DNA from: Oerskovia turbata
GTDB lineage: Bacteria > Actinomycetota > Actinomycetes > Actinomycetales > Cellulomonadaceae
NCBI RefSeq assembly: GCF_000718325.1
Contig: NZ_JOFV01000019.1
Location: 1-64,000 of the forward strand
Length of the DNA: 64,000 nucleotides
Reading direction: 5' to 3'
In this document: piece after piece, positions 11,012 to 18,001 of the stretch
Position numbering within the stretch: position 1 is the first letter of the stretch
Layout: the number at the start of each line of letters is the position of its first letter
The notes under the pieces: model-generated
The model's database searches: none
The model's input: the letters and a program-made list of their open reading frames with translations, nothing else
What the model was told of the DNA's origin: nothing
Program-made: the position numbers and the translations under genes

Positions 11012-12127
11012 TCAGTGGTAGACCGTGCCCATCAGGTGCCGCACGTCGTCGAGCGTGCGGTTCGCGATCTCGTCGGCTCGCGCGTTGCCGCGCGCGAGGA
11101 TGTCGAGCACTTCGGGTCCGTCGCCCGCCGCGAGCGCCGCACGCCGGGCCCGGATCGGTCGCAGGTGCTCGACGAGGGCCTCGGCCACGAGGGTCTTGAG
11201 TCTCCCGGCTCCCGCGCCGCCGACCTCGTCGGCGATCTGCTCCGGAGCCCTTCCCTTGCACAAGGACGCGATCGTCAGGAGGTTCGCGACCTCGGGTCGG
11301 GCCTCTGGTTCGTAGGTGATGGTCCGTTCGGCGTCGGTCCGGGCACGCTTGACCCACCGGGCCGTCTGGTCCTCGCTCGCCCCGAGCGGCAGCGTGTTCC
11401 CGCGGCTCTTGCTCATCTTGGTGCCGTCGGTCCCGAGGATGGTCGGCGAGGGCGCGAGCAGGGCGTCAGGCTCGGGGAAGTACGGGGTGGCGGCGGCGTA
11501 GCGCTGGTTGAAACGACGCGCGATGGTGCGAGTGGTCTCGAGGTGCGGGAGCTGGTCCTGCCCGACGGGCACAAGGTTGCCATGGCAGAACAGGATGTCG
11601 GCGGCCTGGTGCACGGGGTAGGTGAGCATGAGTCCGCTCATCGCCCGCCCGCCGGTCGCCGCGGTCTCCGCCTTGACGGTCGGGTTGCGGTCGAGCTCGG
11701 CGACGCTCACCAGGCTCAGGAACGGCAGGAGCAGCTGGTTGAGCGCGGGGACGGCACTGTGCGTGAAGACCGTGGTCCGGTCCGGGTCGATCCCGGCGGC
11801 CAGGTAGTCGAGCAGGATCTCGCGCACTGTCCCGCGCAGGTCGCCGGCCTCGTCGCGGTCGGTGATGACCTGGTAGTCGGCGAGGATCAGGAAGACTTCG
11901 ACGCCTGCCTGCTGGAGCCGCACCCGGTTGGCGATGGTCCCGAAGTAGTGCCCGATATGCAGGGCGCCCGTCGGGCGCTCGCCCGTCAGGACGCGGAACT
12001 CCGCGGGGTTCGCGGCGATCTGGGCCTCGACCTCGAGGCTGCGGGTACGGGCCGCGTCGAGGGTCCCGACGGCGGAGCCCGCCTCGGGCGGACGGGTTCC
12101 CCGGGCAGGGGTGGTGGTGAGGGTCAT
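11012..12127 (-). CDS. trpS: Tryptophanyl-tRNA synthetase
   Basis: Class I aminoacyl-tRNA synthetase that charges tRNA-Trp with tryptophan using ATP. 371 residues from ATG 12127, which has AGGAG four bases upstream; the frame continues further 5' but without family sequence. Signature motifs are visible: GALHIGHYFG (HIGH) near residue 50, FLILADYQVIT, VPVGQDQLPHLE and the KMSKSRGN loop. The N-terminus is about 25 residues longer than compact family members. Upstream on the same strand is a short ORF with three consecutive Trp codons and several mutually exclusive hairpins, so expression is probably controlled by tryptophan or tRNA-Trp charging through attenuation. Confidence 0.95.
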   Translation of the reverse strand: MTLTTTPARGTRPPEAGSAVGTLDAARTRSLEVEAQIAANPAEFRVLTGERPTGALHIGHYFGTIANRVRLQQAGVEVFLILADYQVITDRDEAGDLRGTVREILLDYLAAGIDPDRTTVFTHSAVPALNQLLLPFLSLVSVAELDRNPTVKAETAATGGRAMSGLMLTYPVHQAADILFCHGNLVPVGQDQLPHLETTRTIARRFNQRYAAATPYFPEPDALLAPSPTILGTDGTKMSKSRGNTLPLGASEDQTARWVKRARTDAERTITYEPEARPEVANLLTIASLCKGRAPEQIADEVGGAGAGRLKTLVAEALVEHLRPIRARRAALAAGDGPEVLDILARGNARADEIANRTLDDVRHLMGTVYH

Positions 12128-12130
12128 GGT

Positions 12131-12239
12131 TCTCCTGGGGTCAGGAGCGGCCCTCGCTCGCCGAGGCGACGGAGGGCCGACCCGGGCTGCACCAAGGGCA
12201 GCTCGGGGGACACGACTGGTCACGGCTGCGAGGGCAGCC
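12131..12239 (-). promoter_or_regulatory. trpS attenuator region with alternative hairpins
   Basis: Read on the minus strand: segment 1 GGCTGC (12239-12234) overlaps the last Trp codon of the leader peptide; segment 2 GCAGCC (12229-12224); segment 3 GCTGC (12202-12198); segment 4 GCAGC (12190-12186). Pairings 1:2 with 3:4, or 2:3, exclude each other as in classical attenuators. Downstream is a stronger hairpin GGCCCTC/GAGGGCC (12178-12172 with 12155-12149), then CTCCT-N6-AGGAG in which the trpS ribosome site is itself paired. No T tract follows, so control could act on translation. Folding was done by eye. Confidence 0.6.
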
Positions 12240-12261
12240 ACCACCAGTTGCGCGTCGTCAT
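12220..12261 (-). CDS. trpS leader peptide with three Trp codons
   Basis: ATG 12261 opens a 13-codon ORF reading MTTRNWWWLPSQP and ending at TGA (12222-12220). Three consecutive Trp codons in a random 13-codon ORF just upstream of a tryptophanyl-tRNA synthetase are very unlikely by chance. A TAACCT -10 hexamer ends six bases before the ATG, so the message is probably leaderless and the peptide is the first thing translated. Stalling at the Trp codons would cover hairpin segment 1 and shift the fold of the downstream RNA. Confidence 0.75.
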   Translation of the reverse strand: MTTRNWWWLPSQP

Positions 12262-12281
12262 GGGACCAGGTTAGGCCTTAC

Positions 12282-12347
12282 GTCACCCTCGGCGGTCCGG
12301 GCCGTCACCCTCGGCGACCACGCACGTCACCCTCGGCGGTCCGGGAC
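12282..12347. repeat. Array of three 22-nt units upstream of trpS and lactonase gene
   Basis: Units start at 12282, 12304 and 12326 with exact 22-base period and the same two endings as the array at 10935-11000: type A (GGTCCGGGCC or GGTCCGGGAC), type B (GACCACGCAC), type A. The array fills the space between the trpS leader promoter and the -10 of the lactonase gene, so it could influence both. Confidence 0.85.
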
Positions 12348-12356
12348 AATAGCCTC

Positions 12357-13226
12357 ATGCGTGCCGAGAACATCACCGGTCCTGTCGCCCACCACGGCGA
12401 GGGGCCCGTGTGGTCCCCGACCTGGGGCGGTCTGCGGTTCGTCGACATGATGGCCGGCGACCTCCTGACCTTGCAGCCCGACGCCACGGTGGCCCGCCGC
12501 CACGTGGGCGACTACGCGACCATGGTGCGCCCGCGCTCCCGGGGTGGCTACGTCGTCGGGCTGGAGCGTGGGCTCGCGCTCGTGGACGACGAAGCACCCG
12601 ACTCTCCCGTGCGTCCCTTCCCCGAGCTGTGGAGCGACCCGACGGTCCGCCTCAACGACGGCGCGACCACCCCGGACGGCGCGTTCTACGCGGGATCCAT
12701 GCCGTTCGACGACCGGGCGGGCGCGGGCGCCCTGTTCCGCGTCGAGCCCGACGGCGCCGCTCGCCTCGTGCTGTCGGGCGTCACGTGCTCGAACGGGATG
12801 GGTTTCTCCCCCGACGGCACGCTGGCGTACTACGTGGACACGCTCACGTGCCGGGTCGACGTGTTCGACTACGACGCGGGGGCGCCCGAGCCCCTCGCGA
12901 ACCGGCGAGTCCTGGTCGAGGTCCCGCGCGAGGACGGCCTGCCCGACGGGCTCACGGTCGACGCCGAGGGAGGCGTGTGGGTCGCGCTGTGGGGCGGCAG
13001 CGCGGTGCGTCGCTACGCACCGGACGGGTCGCTGACCGAGGTCGTCGAGCTGCCCGCCTCGCACGTCACGGCGTGCACGTTCGGCGGTGAGAACCTTGAC
13101 GAGCTGTTCATCACGACGTCGCGGCTCATGATCGGCGAGCCGTTCGAGCCCGAGCTCGACGCGGGGTCGGTGTTCCGCGTGGTGCCCGGGGTCGAGGGCC
13201 TGCCGGTCCTGCCGTTCGCGGGCTGA
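12357..13226 (+). CDS. SMP-30/gluconolactonase family lactonase
   Basis: 289-residue six-bladed beta-propeller hydrolase expected to open a sugar lactone to the aldonic acid with a divalent metal. Family marks: GEGPVWSP with the metal-ligand Glu at about residue 14, VRLNDGATTPDGAFYAGSM (Asn/Asp ligands near 100), SNGMGFSPDGTLAYYVD (about 142-158) and LPDGLTVDAEGGVWVALWGG (about 195-215). Start ATG 12357 is preceded by GACAAT five to six bases upstream, typical of leaderless mRNA; the frame upstream only translates the 22-nt repeats. It probably supplies the lactone-opening step of the sugar-acid route encoded downstream, though it has no TTGCTATAGCAA site of its own. Confidence 0.88.
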   Translation: MRAENITGPVAHHGEGPVWSPTWGGLRFVDMMAGDLLTLQPDATVARRHVGDYATMVRPRSRGGYVVGLERGLALVDDEAPDSPVRPFPELWSDPTVRLNDGATTPDGAFYAGSMPFDDRAGAGALFRVEPDGAARLVLSGVTCSNGMGFSPDGTLAYYVDTLTCRVDVFDYDAGAPEPLANRRVLVEVPREDGLPDGLTVDAEGGVWVALWGGSAVRRYAPDGSLTEVVELPASHVTACTFGGENLDELFITTSRLMIGEPFEPELDAGSVFRVVPGVEGLPVLPFAG

Positions 13227-13230
13227 ACCC

Positions 13231-13288
13231 CGAGATGCTGTTCGTCGTCGCCGTCGTGGTGGACGGGGCGACGACGAGCAGCATCTCG
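13231..13288. terminator. 22-bp hairpin between convergent genes
   Basis: Arms 13231-13252 and 13267-13288 pair with a single mismatch (T13241/G13278) around a 14-base loop. It sits five bases after the lactonase stop and before the stop of the convergent hydrolase, and can serve as a bidirectional terminator. Confidence 0.75.
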
Positions 13289-13305
13289 CCGGGCGCGGGA
13301 AGGGA

Positions 13306-14172
13306 TCACACGACCGCGTCGCGGACCTTCTGCTCGCAGCGACCCAGGCCCTCGATCTCGACGGCCATGACGTCGCCGTCGACCAGGTAGGGGAAGCGGC
13401 CCGAGAGGGCGACGCCCTGCGGGGTCCCGGTGTTGATGACGTCGCCCGGCTCGAGGACCATGTACTGCGACAGGTGCCACACGAGGAAGTCGACGTCGAA
13501 GATCATGTCGGCCGTCGAGGAGTCCTGACGGATCTCCCCGTTGACCCACGAGCGCAGGCGCAGGTCCGAGGCGTCGACCTGGTCGGCCGGGACGAGCGCG
13601 GGCCCCATGGGGTTGAACGTCTCGCAGCTCTTGCCCTTGGACCATTGGCCGCCCGAGACGGCCATCTGGTAGTCACGCTCGGACACGTCGTTGGACACGG
13701 TGTACCCGGCGACGTGCGCGGCCGAGTCCGCGGGGGACGCGAGGTAGCGGGCCTTCTTCCCGATGACGATCGCGAGCTCGACCTCCCAGTCGACCTTCTG
13801 CGCGCCCGGGGGCAGCAGGACGTCGTCGTGGGGCCCGACGACGGTGTTGGAGTGCTTCCAGAAGATGATCGGGACGGTCGGCGGCTCGGAGCCGGACTCG
13901 GCCGCGTGCGCGGCGTAGTTCATCCCGACGCACACGACGGCCGTGGGGCGGGCGACCGGGGGGCCGACGCGCAGCGCGTCGGCGTCCGCGACGACGGGGA
14001 GCTCGCCCGCGTCGAGGGCCTCGCGGACCCGGGCGACGCCGTCGTCCGCGAGGAACGCGCCGTCGACGTCACGGGTCACGGGGTCGAGCGAGTAGGTCGT
14101 GCCGTCGGCGGTGCGGACGACGGGGCGCTCCTGGCCGGGAAGGCCGAGGCGCATGAGCTGCAGGTGCTGCAC
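13306..14172 (-). CDS. Fumarylacetoacetate hydrolase-family protein
   Basis: 288-residue FAH-fold enzyme. It carries the catalytic core VCVGMNYAAHAAE (about residue 81), the metal ligands in DWEVELAIVIGK (Glu-x-Glu) and SNDVSERDYQ (Asp), and GDVINTGTPQGV near the C-terminus. In non-phosphorylative L-fucose/L-rhamnose pathways such enzymes cleave 2,4-diketo-3-deoxy-aldonates to pyruvate and a hydroxy acid; that role is inferred here from the neighbouring lactonase, dehydratase and dehydrogenases. GTG 14172 follows GGAG by seven bases. Second gene of a two-gene operon with the 2-hydroxyacid dehydrogenase. Confidence 0.88.
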   Translation of the reverse strand: MQHLQLMRLGLPGQERPVVRTADGTTYSLDPVTRDVDGAFLADDGVARVREALDAGELPVVADADALRVGPPVARPTAVVCVGMNYAAHAAESGSEPPTVPIIFWKHSNTVVGPHDDVLLPPGAQKVDWEVELAIVIGKKARYLASPADSAAHVAGYTVSNDVSERDYQMAVSGGQWSKGKSCETFNPMGPALVPADQVDASDLRLRSWVNGEIRQDSSTADMIFDVDFLVWHLSQYMVLEPGDVINTGTPQGVALSGRFPYLVDGDVMAVEIEGLGRCEQKVRDAVV

Positions 14173-14226
14173 GGGGTTGCTCCAGGGGTCGGGGGGGGCG
14201 GCGCTGAGCGCCCGGACGAGGGACGG

Positions 14227-15231
14227 TCAGCGTGCCAGGGAGCGCGCGTAGTCCGGGTTGACGATCGACCCGACGGGGCGACCTGCGAGGAAGTCGATCG
14301 TGTTGCGTGCCGTGTGCACGGGCAGGTCGGCCATGGCCTCGGGTGAGAACCACGCGGCATGCGGGCTGAGCAGCACCTGGTCGAGCGTGCGCAGGCGCGA
14401 GTGGGCGGGCAGCGGCTCGTGCGAGAACACGTCGAGGGCCGCGGCGCCCAGGTGTCCTCCCTCGAGCGCGTCGGCGAGCGCCTCCTCGTCGATCAACGGG
14501 CCGCGGCACGTGTTGACCACGACCGCGCCGGGCTTCATGGTCGCGATCGACGCGGCGTCGAGCAGGTGGCGCGTGGCCTCGCTGAGCGGGGCGTGCAGGC
14601 TCAGCACGTCGGCCTCGGCCACTGCCTGCTCACGGGTCACCGGCAGGTAGCCGGCGGCGGCGACGTCGACGTCGGGCACGAAGGGGTCGTGGACCAGGAC
14701 GCGGTAGCCGAGCGCGGCGCAGCTGCGCGCGACGAGCGACCCGATCCGGCCGTACCCGATGACGGACACGGTGGTCGCGGACAGGCGCGCGGCCATGGGG
14801 CGCGGGACGGTCGCGGCCCAGACGCCGTCGCGCACGGCGCGGTCGTAGCCGACGAGCCCGCGGCTGAGGCCGAGGACCATCGCGACGGTGTGGGACGCGA
14901 CCTCCTCGATGCAGTAGGTCGGGGTGTTGGCGACGGCGATGCCGCGCTCGGTCGCGGCGGCGACGTCGACCATGTCGTAGCCGATGCCCATGCGGCTGAC
15001 GAAGCGCACGCCCTCGATCTGGTCGAGGACGCGGGCGGTGAGGGGCGCCCACTGGACGACCAGGGCGGACGGGGCGGCACCTGCGGCCGCGGCGTCGCGG
15101 ACGAGGGCGATGACGTCGTCCTCCGTGCGGGCCGTCCCGCGCACGACGCCGAGGCCGGCGGCCGTGACGGTGTCTTCGCACGCGGTGCCCGGGAGGTCGC
15201 AGTCGGTGATGACGACGGTGTCGGGGTTCAT
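14227..15231 (-). CDS. D-isomer-specific 2-hydroxyacid dehydrogenase
   Basis: 334-residue NAD(P)-dependent oxidoreductase. The Rossmann motif is VIGYGRIGSLV; catalytic residues are Arg in NTCRGPL, Glu in FSHEPLP and His in SPHAAWF. Start is ATG 15231: the frame opens at 15258, but those nine codons are simply the TGCTATAGCAT operator and its flank. There is no ribosome site, and TATAGC inside the operator is placed like a -10 box, so transcription may be leaderless. It heads an operon with the FAH-family hydrolase, and may reduce or oxidise a 2-keto/2-hydroxy acid product. Substrate unknown. Confidence 0.9.
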   Translation of the reverse strand: MNPDTVVITDCDLPGTACEDTVTAAGLGVVRGTARTEDDVIALVRDAAAAGAAPSALVVQWAPLTARVLDQIEGVRFVSRMGIGYDMVDVAAATERGIAVANTPTYCIEEVASHTVAMVLGLSRGLVGYDRAVRDGVWAATVPRPMAARLSATTVSVIGYGRIGSLVARSCAALGYRVLVHDPFVPDVDVAAAGYLPVTREQAVAEADVLSLHAPLSEATRHLLDAASIATMKPGAVVVNTCRGPLIDEEALADALEGGHLGAAALDVFSHEPLPAHSRLRTLDQVLLSPHAAWFSPEAMADLPVHTARNTIDFLAGRPVGSIVNPDYARSLAR

Positions 15232-15238
15232 GAGCCGA

Positions 15239-15252
15239 AATGCTATAGCATC
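15239..15252. promoter_or_regulatory. Cluster operator copy 1 (AATGCTATAGCATC)
   Basis: Ten-base palindrome TGCTATAGCA eight bases upstream of the 2-hydroxyacid dehydrogenase start. One of six near-identical sites between 15.2 and 30.5 kb; the likely binder is the GntR/FCD regulator at 23046. Confidence 0.75.
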
Positions 15253-15303
15253 TAGCAACCGACGGCCAGCGGCCGTGGACAGGAGGCTTGCGGTCGCCGG
15301 AGT

Positions 15304-15315
15304 TTGCTATAGCGT
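15304..15315. promoter_or_regulatory. Cluster operator copy 2 (TTGCTATAGCGT)
   Basis: One mismatch from the palindrome, ending eight bases before the ATG of the SDR at 15323. With copy 1 it brackets the 91-base divergent promoter region, so both transcription units are probably controlled together. Confidence 0.7.
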
Positions 15316-15322
15316 TCAGGGC

Positions 15323-16090
15323 ATGGCTCGACGACTTGCGCTGATCACAGGCGCCAGCTCCGGGATCGGTTCCGCGACCGCCCTCCAGCTCGCCCGCGAC
15401 GGATACGACCTCTGGCTCACCTACGCCCACGACGAGCTCGGGGCGCGCACCACCGCGGATCTCGCGACCGAGCTCGGCGCGACCTGCCAGGTCTCGCACC
15501 TCGACCTGCGCGACGTCACGTCCGTCGACAGGCTCGTCGGCCAGGTCACCCGCCGCTGGGGCAGGCTCCACGTCCTGGTCAACAACGGCGGAATGTGCCC
15601 CTACCGCGCGCTCGACGACATCGAGATCGACGAGTGGGACGCCGTCATGGAGACCAACGCGCGCGGCACGTTCGTCCTGACACGGGCCACGCTCCCCCTC
15701 CTGCGGGCGGCAGCCGCCCCCGAGGGCGAGGAGCCCGTCGACCGCAGCATCGTCAACGTCGCCTCGATCGCGGGCCAGCAGGGCGCGCTCAAGACCGGCG
15801 TCCACTACGCCGCGAGCAAGGGCGCGCTCCTCGCGATCACGCGGAGCTTCGCGCGCCTCCTGGCCGCCGAGGGCATCCGCGCCAACGCGGTCACTCCCGG
15901 CCCGGTCACGAGCAACATCACCAACCAGCTCGACGACGCGGGGCGCGAGGCCCTCACGTCCTCGATCCCGCTGGGCAAGTTCGGCACGCCCGACGACGTC
16001 GCGTGGGTCATCGCGTCCCTCGCCTCCCCGCGAGCCGGGTTCGTCACGGGCGCCACGTACGACATCAACGGAGGCGTCCGCATCGACTGA
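15323..16090 (+). CDS. Short-chain dehydrogenase/reductase
   Basis: 255 residues, classical SDR: cofactor motif TGASSGIG at 9-16, catalytic Ser in NVASIAG, YAASK catalytic Tyr/Lys, and a C-terminal GATYDINGG. The structural NNAG motif reads NNGG here, a mild variant. It resembles 3-oxoacyl-reductase-like SDRs that oxidise sugars or deoxy-sugar acids. Divergent from the hydroxyacid dehydrogenase behind two cluster operators, so a role in the same catabolic route is likely; it could perform the sugar oxidation or the 2-keto-3-deoxy-acid oxidation. No clear ribosome site; TATAGC of the operator may act as -10. Confidence 0.88.
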   Translation: MARRLALITGASSGIGSATALQLARDGYDLWLTYAHDELGARTTADLATELGATCQVSHLDLRDVTSVDRLVGQVTRRWGRLHVLVNNGGMCPYRALDDIEIDEWDAVMETNARGTFVLTRATLPLLRAAAAPEGEEPVDRSIVNVASIAGQQGALKTGVHYAASKGALLAITRSFARLLAAEGIRANAVTPGPVTSNITNQLDDAGREALTSSIPLGKFGTPDDVAWVIASLASPRAGFVTGATYDINGGVRID

Positions 16091-16214
16091 CCCACCGGCC
16101 CCCGGCTGCCCCAGCCGGCCGGACCCGGGCGCGCGCGGCGCGCTCCGCCGTCGGGCACCCTCGCCTGGACGGCGCGCCACTCTCCCACGAGACCCCTACG
16201 AGACGAGGAACCGC

Positions 16215-16553
16215 ATGACGCAGCAACCGACCGCCCACGCCGTGGTCACCGAGCAGGTCGACGCGTTCAACGCGCACGACCTCGAACGCTTCCTCGCGAC
16301 CTACGCCCACGACGTCGTGGTCGTGGGCGTGACGCCCGAGCCGATCGTCGGCAAGGACGCGCTGCGCGCCTTCTACGGCCCTCGCCTTGCAACCGGCGAT
16401 GTGCATTGCACAATTGACGCCTCCGTGGCGTACGGTGAGCGGTGGGTGGTCGCACGCGAGTTCGTGTCGACCTCGAACGGGACGGGCGAGACCATCGCCA
16501 CCTTCGAGGTCCAGGACGGCGTCATCACCCGGGCGAGCATGCTCAAGGCATGA
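16215..16553 (+). CDS. NTF2/SnoaL-like small protein
   Basis: 112 residues with the NTF2-like signature at the N-terminus (VTEQVDAFNAHDLERFLATYAHDVVVV) and a late WVVAREFVSTSNGTGETIATFEVQDGVI sheet. Such cone-shaped folds are used by isomerases, hydratases and binding proteins; no specific activity can be assigned. ATG follows GACGAGGAACCGC, with AGGA six bases upstream. Codons near 16401-16420 are unusually AT-rich (TGCATTGCACAATTG). It follows the SDR by 124 bases and ends at a double hairpin, so it may share that transcript. Confidence 0.75.
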   Translation: MTQQPTAHAVVTEQVDAFNAHDLERFLATYAHDVVVVGVTPEPIVGKDALRAFYGPRLATGDVHCTIDASVAYGERWVVAREFVSTSNGTGETIATFEVQDGVITRASMLKA

Positions 16554-16570
16554 CGCCCCCACGGACGCGG

Positions 16571-16605
16571 AGCCCGGTCGGTCACCCCCCTTGATCGACC
16601 GGGCT
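16571..16605. terminator. Hairpin after the NTF2-like gene
   Basis: AGCCCGGTCG (16571-16580) pairs with CGACCGGGCT (16596-16605) around a 15-base loop, 18 bases after the stop codon. Confidence 0.65.
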
Positions 16606-16637
16606 TCGCTCTGCCCGGACGCAGCGGGGGGACGACG

Positions 16638-16668
16638 ACGGCCCCGGTCCGCGGTGGACCGGGGCCGT
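16638..16668. terminator. 13-bp GC hairpin between convergent genes
   Basis: ACGGCCCCGGTCC (16638-16650) pairs perfectly with GGACCGGGGCCGT (16656-16668) around a five-base loop, just beyond the stop of the minus-strand DUF1269 gene. Likely bidirectional together with the preceding hairpin. Confidence 0.75.
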
Positions 16669-16691
16669 ACGTCTCGCGTCTGCGGAGGTTC

Positions 16692-17189
16692 TCAGACCGC
16701 GTCGTCGAAGGCCGCGCGGAGCTTGGCCTCCTCGTCGCCCGACAGGTTCGTCTGGACGAGCTCACCGTGGATGCCCTGCGCCTTGAGCGCGTCGTGCACG
16801 CGGTCCATGACCCCACCGGACGTCATGACGAACAGCGCCGACGTCCCGGGCGTCACCTTGGACCGCACCGAGTCGATGAAGTCGTCGTCGATGCCCACGT
16901 CGGTCAGGGACCCCGCGAGCGCCCCGGACGCCGCGCCGATCGCGACGCCGATGAGCGGGATGAAGAAGATGATCCCGAACAGCAGGCCCCAGAACGCGCC
17001 GCCCAGCGCACCGATGCCCGTCGTGTTGTTCGACTGGTGCGTCTTGGGCTTCTTCTTCCCCTCCTCCCACGACACGATCGCCGCGTCCTGCACCTGGATG
17101 AGCTCCTGCTTCTGCAGCGCCAGCAGGGCGTCCTCCGCCTGCTGCGCACCCTCGGGAGTCTCGAACTTCCACACGGTCAGTGTTGCCAC
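16692..17189 (-). CDS. DUF1269 membrane-associated protein
   Basis: About 165 residues from GTG 17189 (a GTG immediately before, 17192, is equally possible; GAGG lies five bases further 5'). An N-terminal ferredoxin-like half (TLTVWKFETPEGAQQAEDALLALQK) is followed by a glycine-rich hydrophobic hairpin (IGALGGAFWGLLFGIIFFIPLIG then AIGAASGALAG, about 68-103) and an acidic C-terminal domain ending DEEAKLRAAFDDAV. This is the DUF1269 pattern found in stress-related proteins of actinobacteria; biochemical function unknown. Stands alone between hairpins and a GNAT gene. Confidence 0.75.
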   Translation of the reverse strand: MATLTVWKFETPEGAQQAEDALLALQKQELIQVQDAAIVSWEEGKKKPKTHQSNNTTGIGALGGAFWGLLFGIIFFIPLIGVAIGAASGALAGSLTDVGIDDDFIDSVRSKVTPGTSALFVMTSGGVMDRVHDALKAQGIHGELVQTNLSGDEEAKLRAAFDDAV

Positions 17190-17337
17190 CACAGCCTCGT
17201 TCCGTCGTCGGTACTCGGAGGACACCGTCCGGTCCGGCCGGGCCCTCCTCGACCGTAGGTCGGGTCGTCCGGGGCCGCCATCGGAGCGGGCGCGCGGTGC
17301 GGCGACCCTGGCGCAGCGCTGCCGCGCCGGCCCGTCG

Positions 17338-17940
17338 TCAGTCCTGGGACGGGGAGCCGCCGCTGTCGACGGCGAGAGTGAGCCACTCCTCGTCCTGGAC
17401 GTAGCCCAGGTTGCGGTTCGCGGCGACGATGGCCTGGTTGTCGAGGGAGCCCCCGGTCCGGAACGTGTGCACTCCCCCGGCGATCAGTGTGTCGATCGAC
17501 AGCGCCTTGACCGCCGTGGCGAGGCCTTGGCCTCGCCACGATGCGGCGACGACGGTGAAGTCCGTCTCGCCGCAGCCGCCCTCGATGTCGACGAACGTCA
17601 TCGCGACCAGCTCCGCCTCGGCGAACGCAGCGAATCCACGACGACGTGCCGACGGTGCTGCGGTGTCGGCGGTCAGCGGTCGGTGCTGCGTCGCGATGCT
17701 CCCCGGGTAGTCACGATGGGTGTCACGGTCCAGGACGAGGATCGCCTGACGGTCCGCGGCCGTGAGCTCGCGCAGGGAGACGACGCCACGGACGGCGTGC
17801 TGCGCACGCTCCAGCAGGCCGAGGTCGACCGCGTCGGCTCTCAGCTCGGCAGCCCAGGACCTCGCTACCACCCGCGCACCGTCAGCGAGCGCGACGACGG
17901 CCTGTTCGCTCGTGGCAGGCAGCACGATGAGATCGGTCAT
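17338..17940 (-). CDS. GNAT-family N-acetyltransferase
   Basis: 200 residues. A GNAT core occupies the C-terminal half: ELVAMTFVDIEG and TDFTVVAASWRGQGLATAVKALSI, where the SWRGQGLAT loop is the acetyl-CoA pyrophosphate-binding motif, followed by GSLDNQAIVAANRNLGYV (the motif-B asparagine/phenyl region typical of GNATs with two domains). The first 80 residues are a degenerate partner half. Acceptor substrate unknown. Monocistronic and not obviously part of the catabolic regulon. Confidence 0.8.
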   Translation of the reverse strand: MTDLIVLPATSEQAVVALADGARVVARSWAAELRADAVDLGLLERAQHAVRGVVSLRELTAADRQAILVLDRDTHRDYPGSIATQHRPLTADTAAPSARRRGFAAFAEAELVAMTFVDIEGGCGETDFTVVAASWRGQGLATAVKALSIDTLIAGGVHTFRTGGSLDNQAIVAANRNLGYVQDEEWLTLAVDSGGSPSQD

Positions 17941-18001
17941 GGGAGGAGACTGGCACAGGCCTGAGCCGGGTGGTGCGCCGCGTCCGTCGGGGGCACCTCG
18001 G

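Noticed and set aside
10935-12347. CRISPR array
   Set aside because: Units are directly joined with no spacers, only three per array, and no cas genes occur.
12111-12356. Upstream extension of the lactonase reading frame
   Set aside because: It would translate the 22-nt repeats and the antisense of the trpS leader; ATG 12357 has a -10 box at leaderless distance.
15232-15258. N-terminal nine-residue extension of the 2-hydroxyacid dehydrogenase
   Set aside because: These codons are the TGCTATAGCAT operator and flank; the family start is ATG 15231.
16381-16440. Low-GC patch in the NTF2-like gene as foreign DNA
   Set aside because: Only about 40 bases with a few AT-rich codons and no break of frame; too short to claim transfer.
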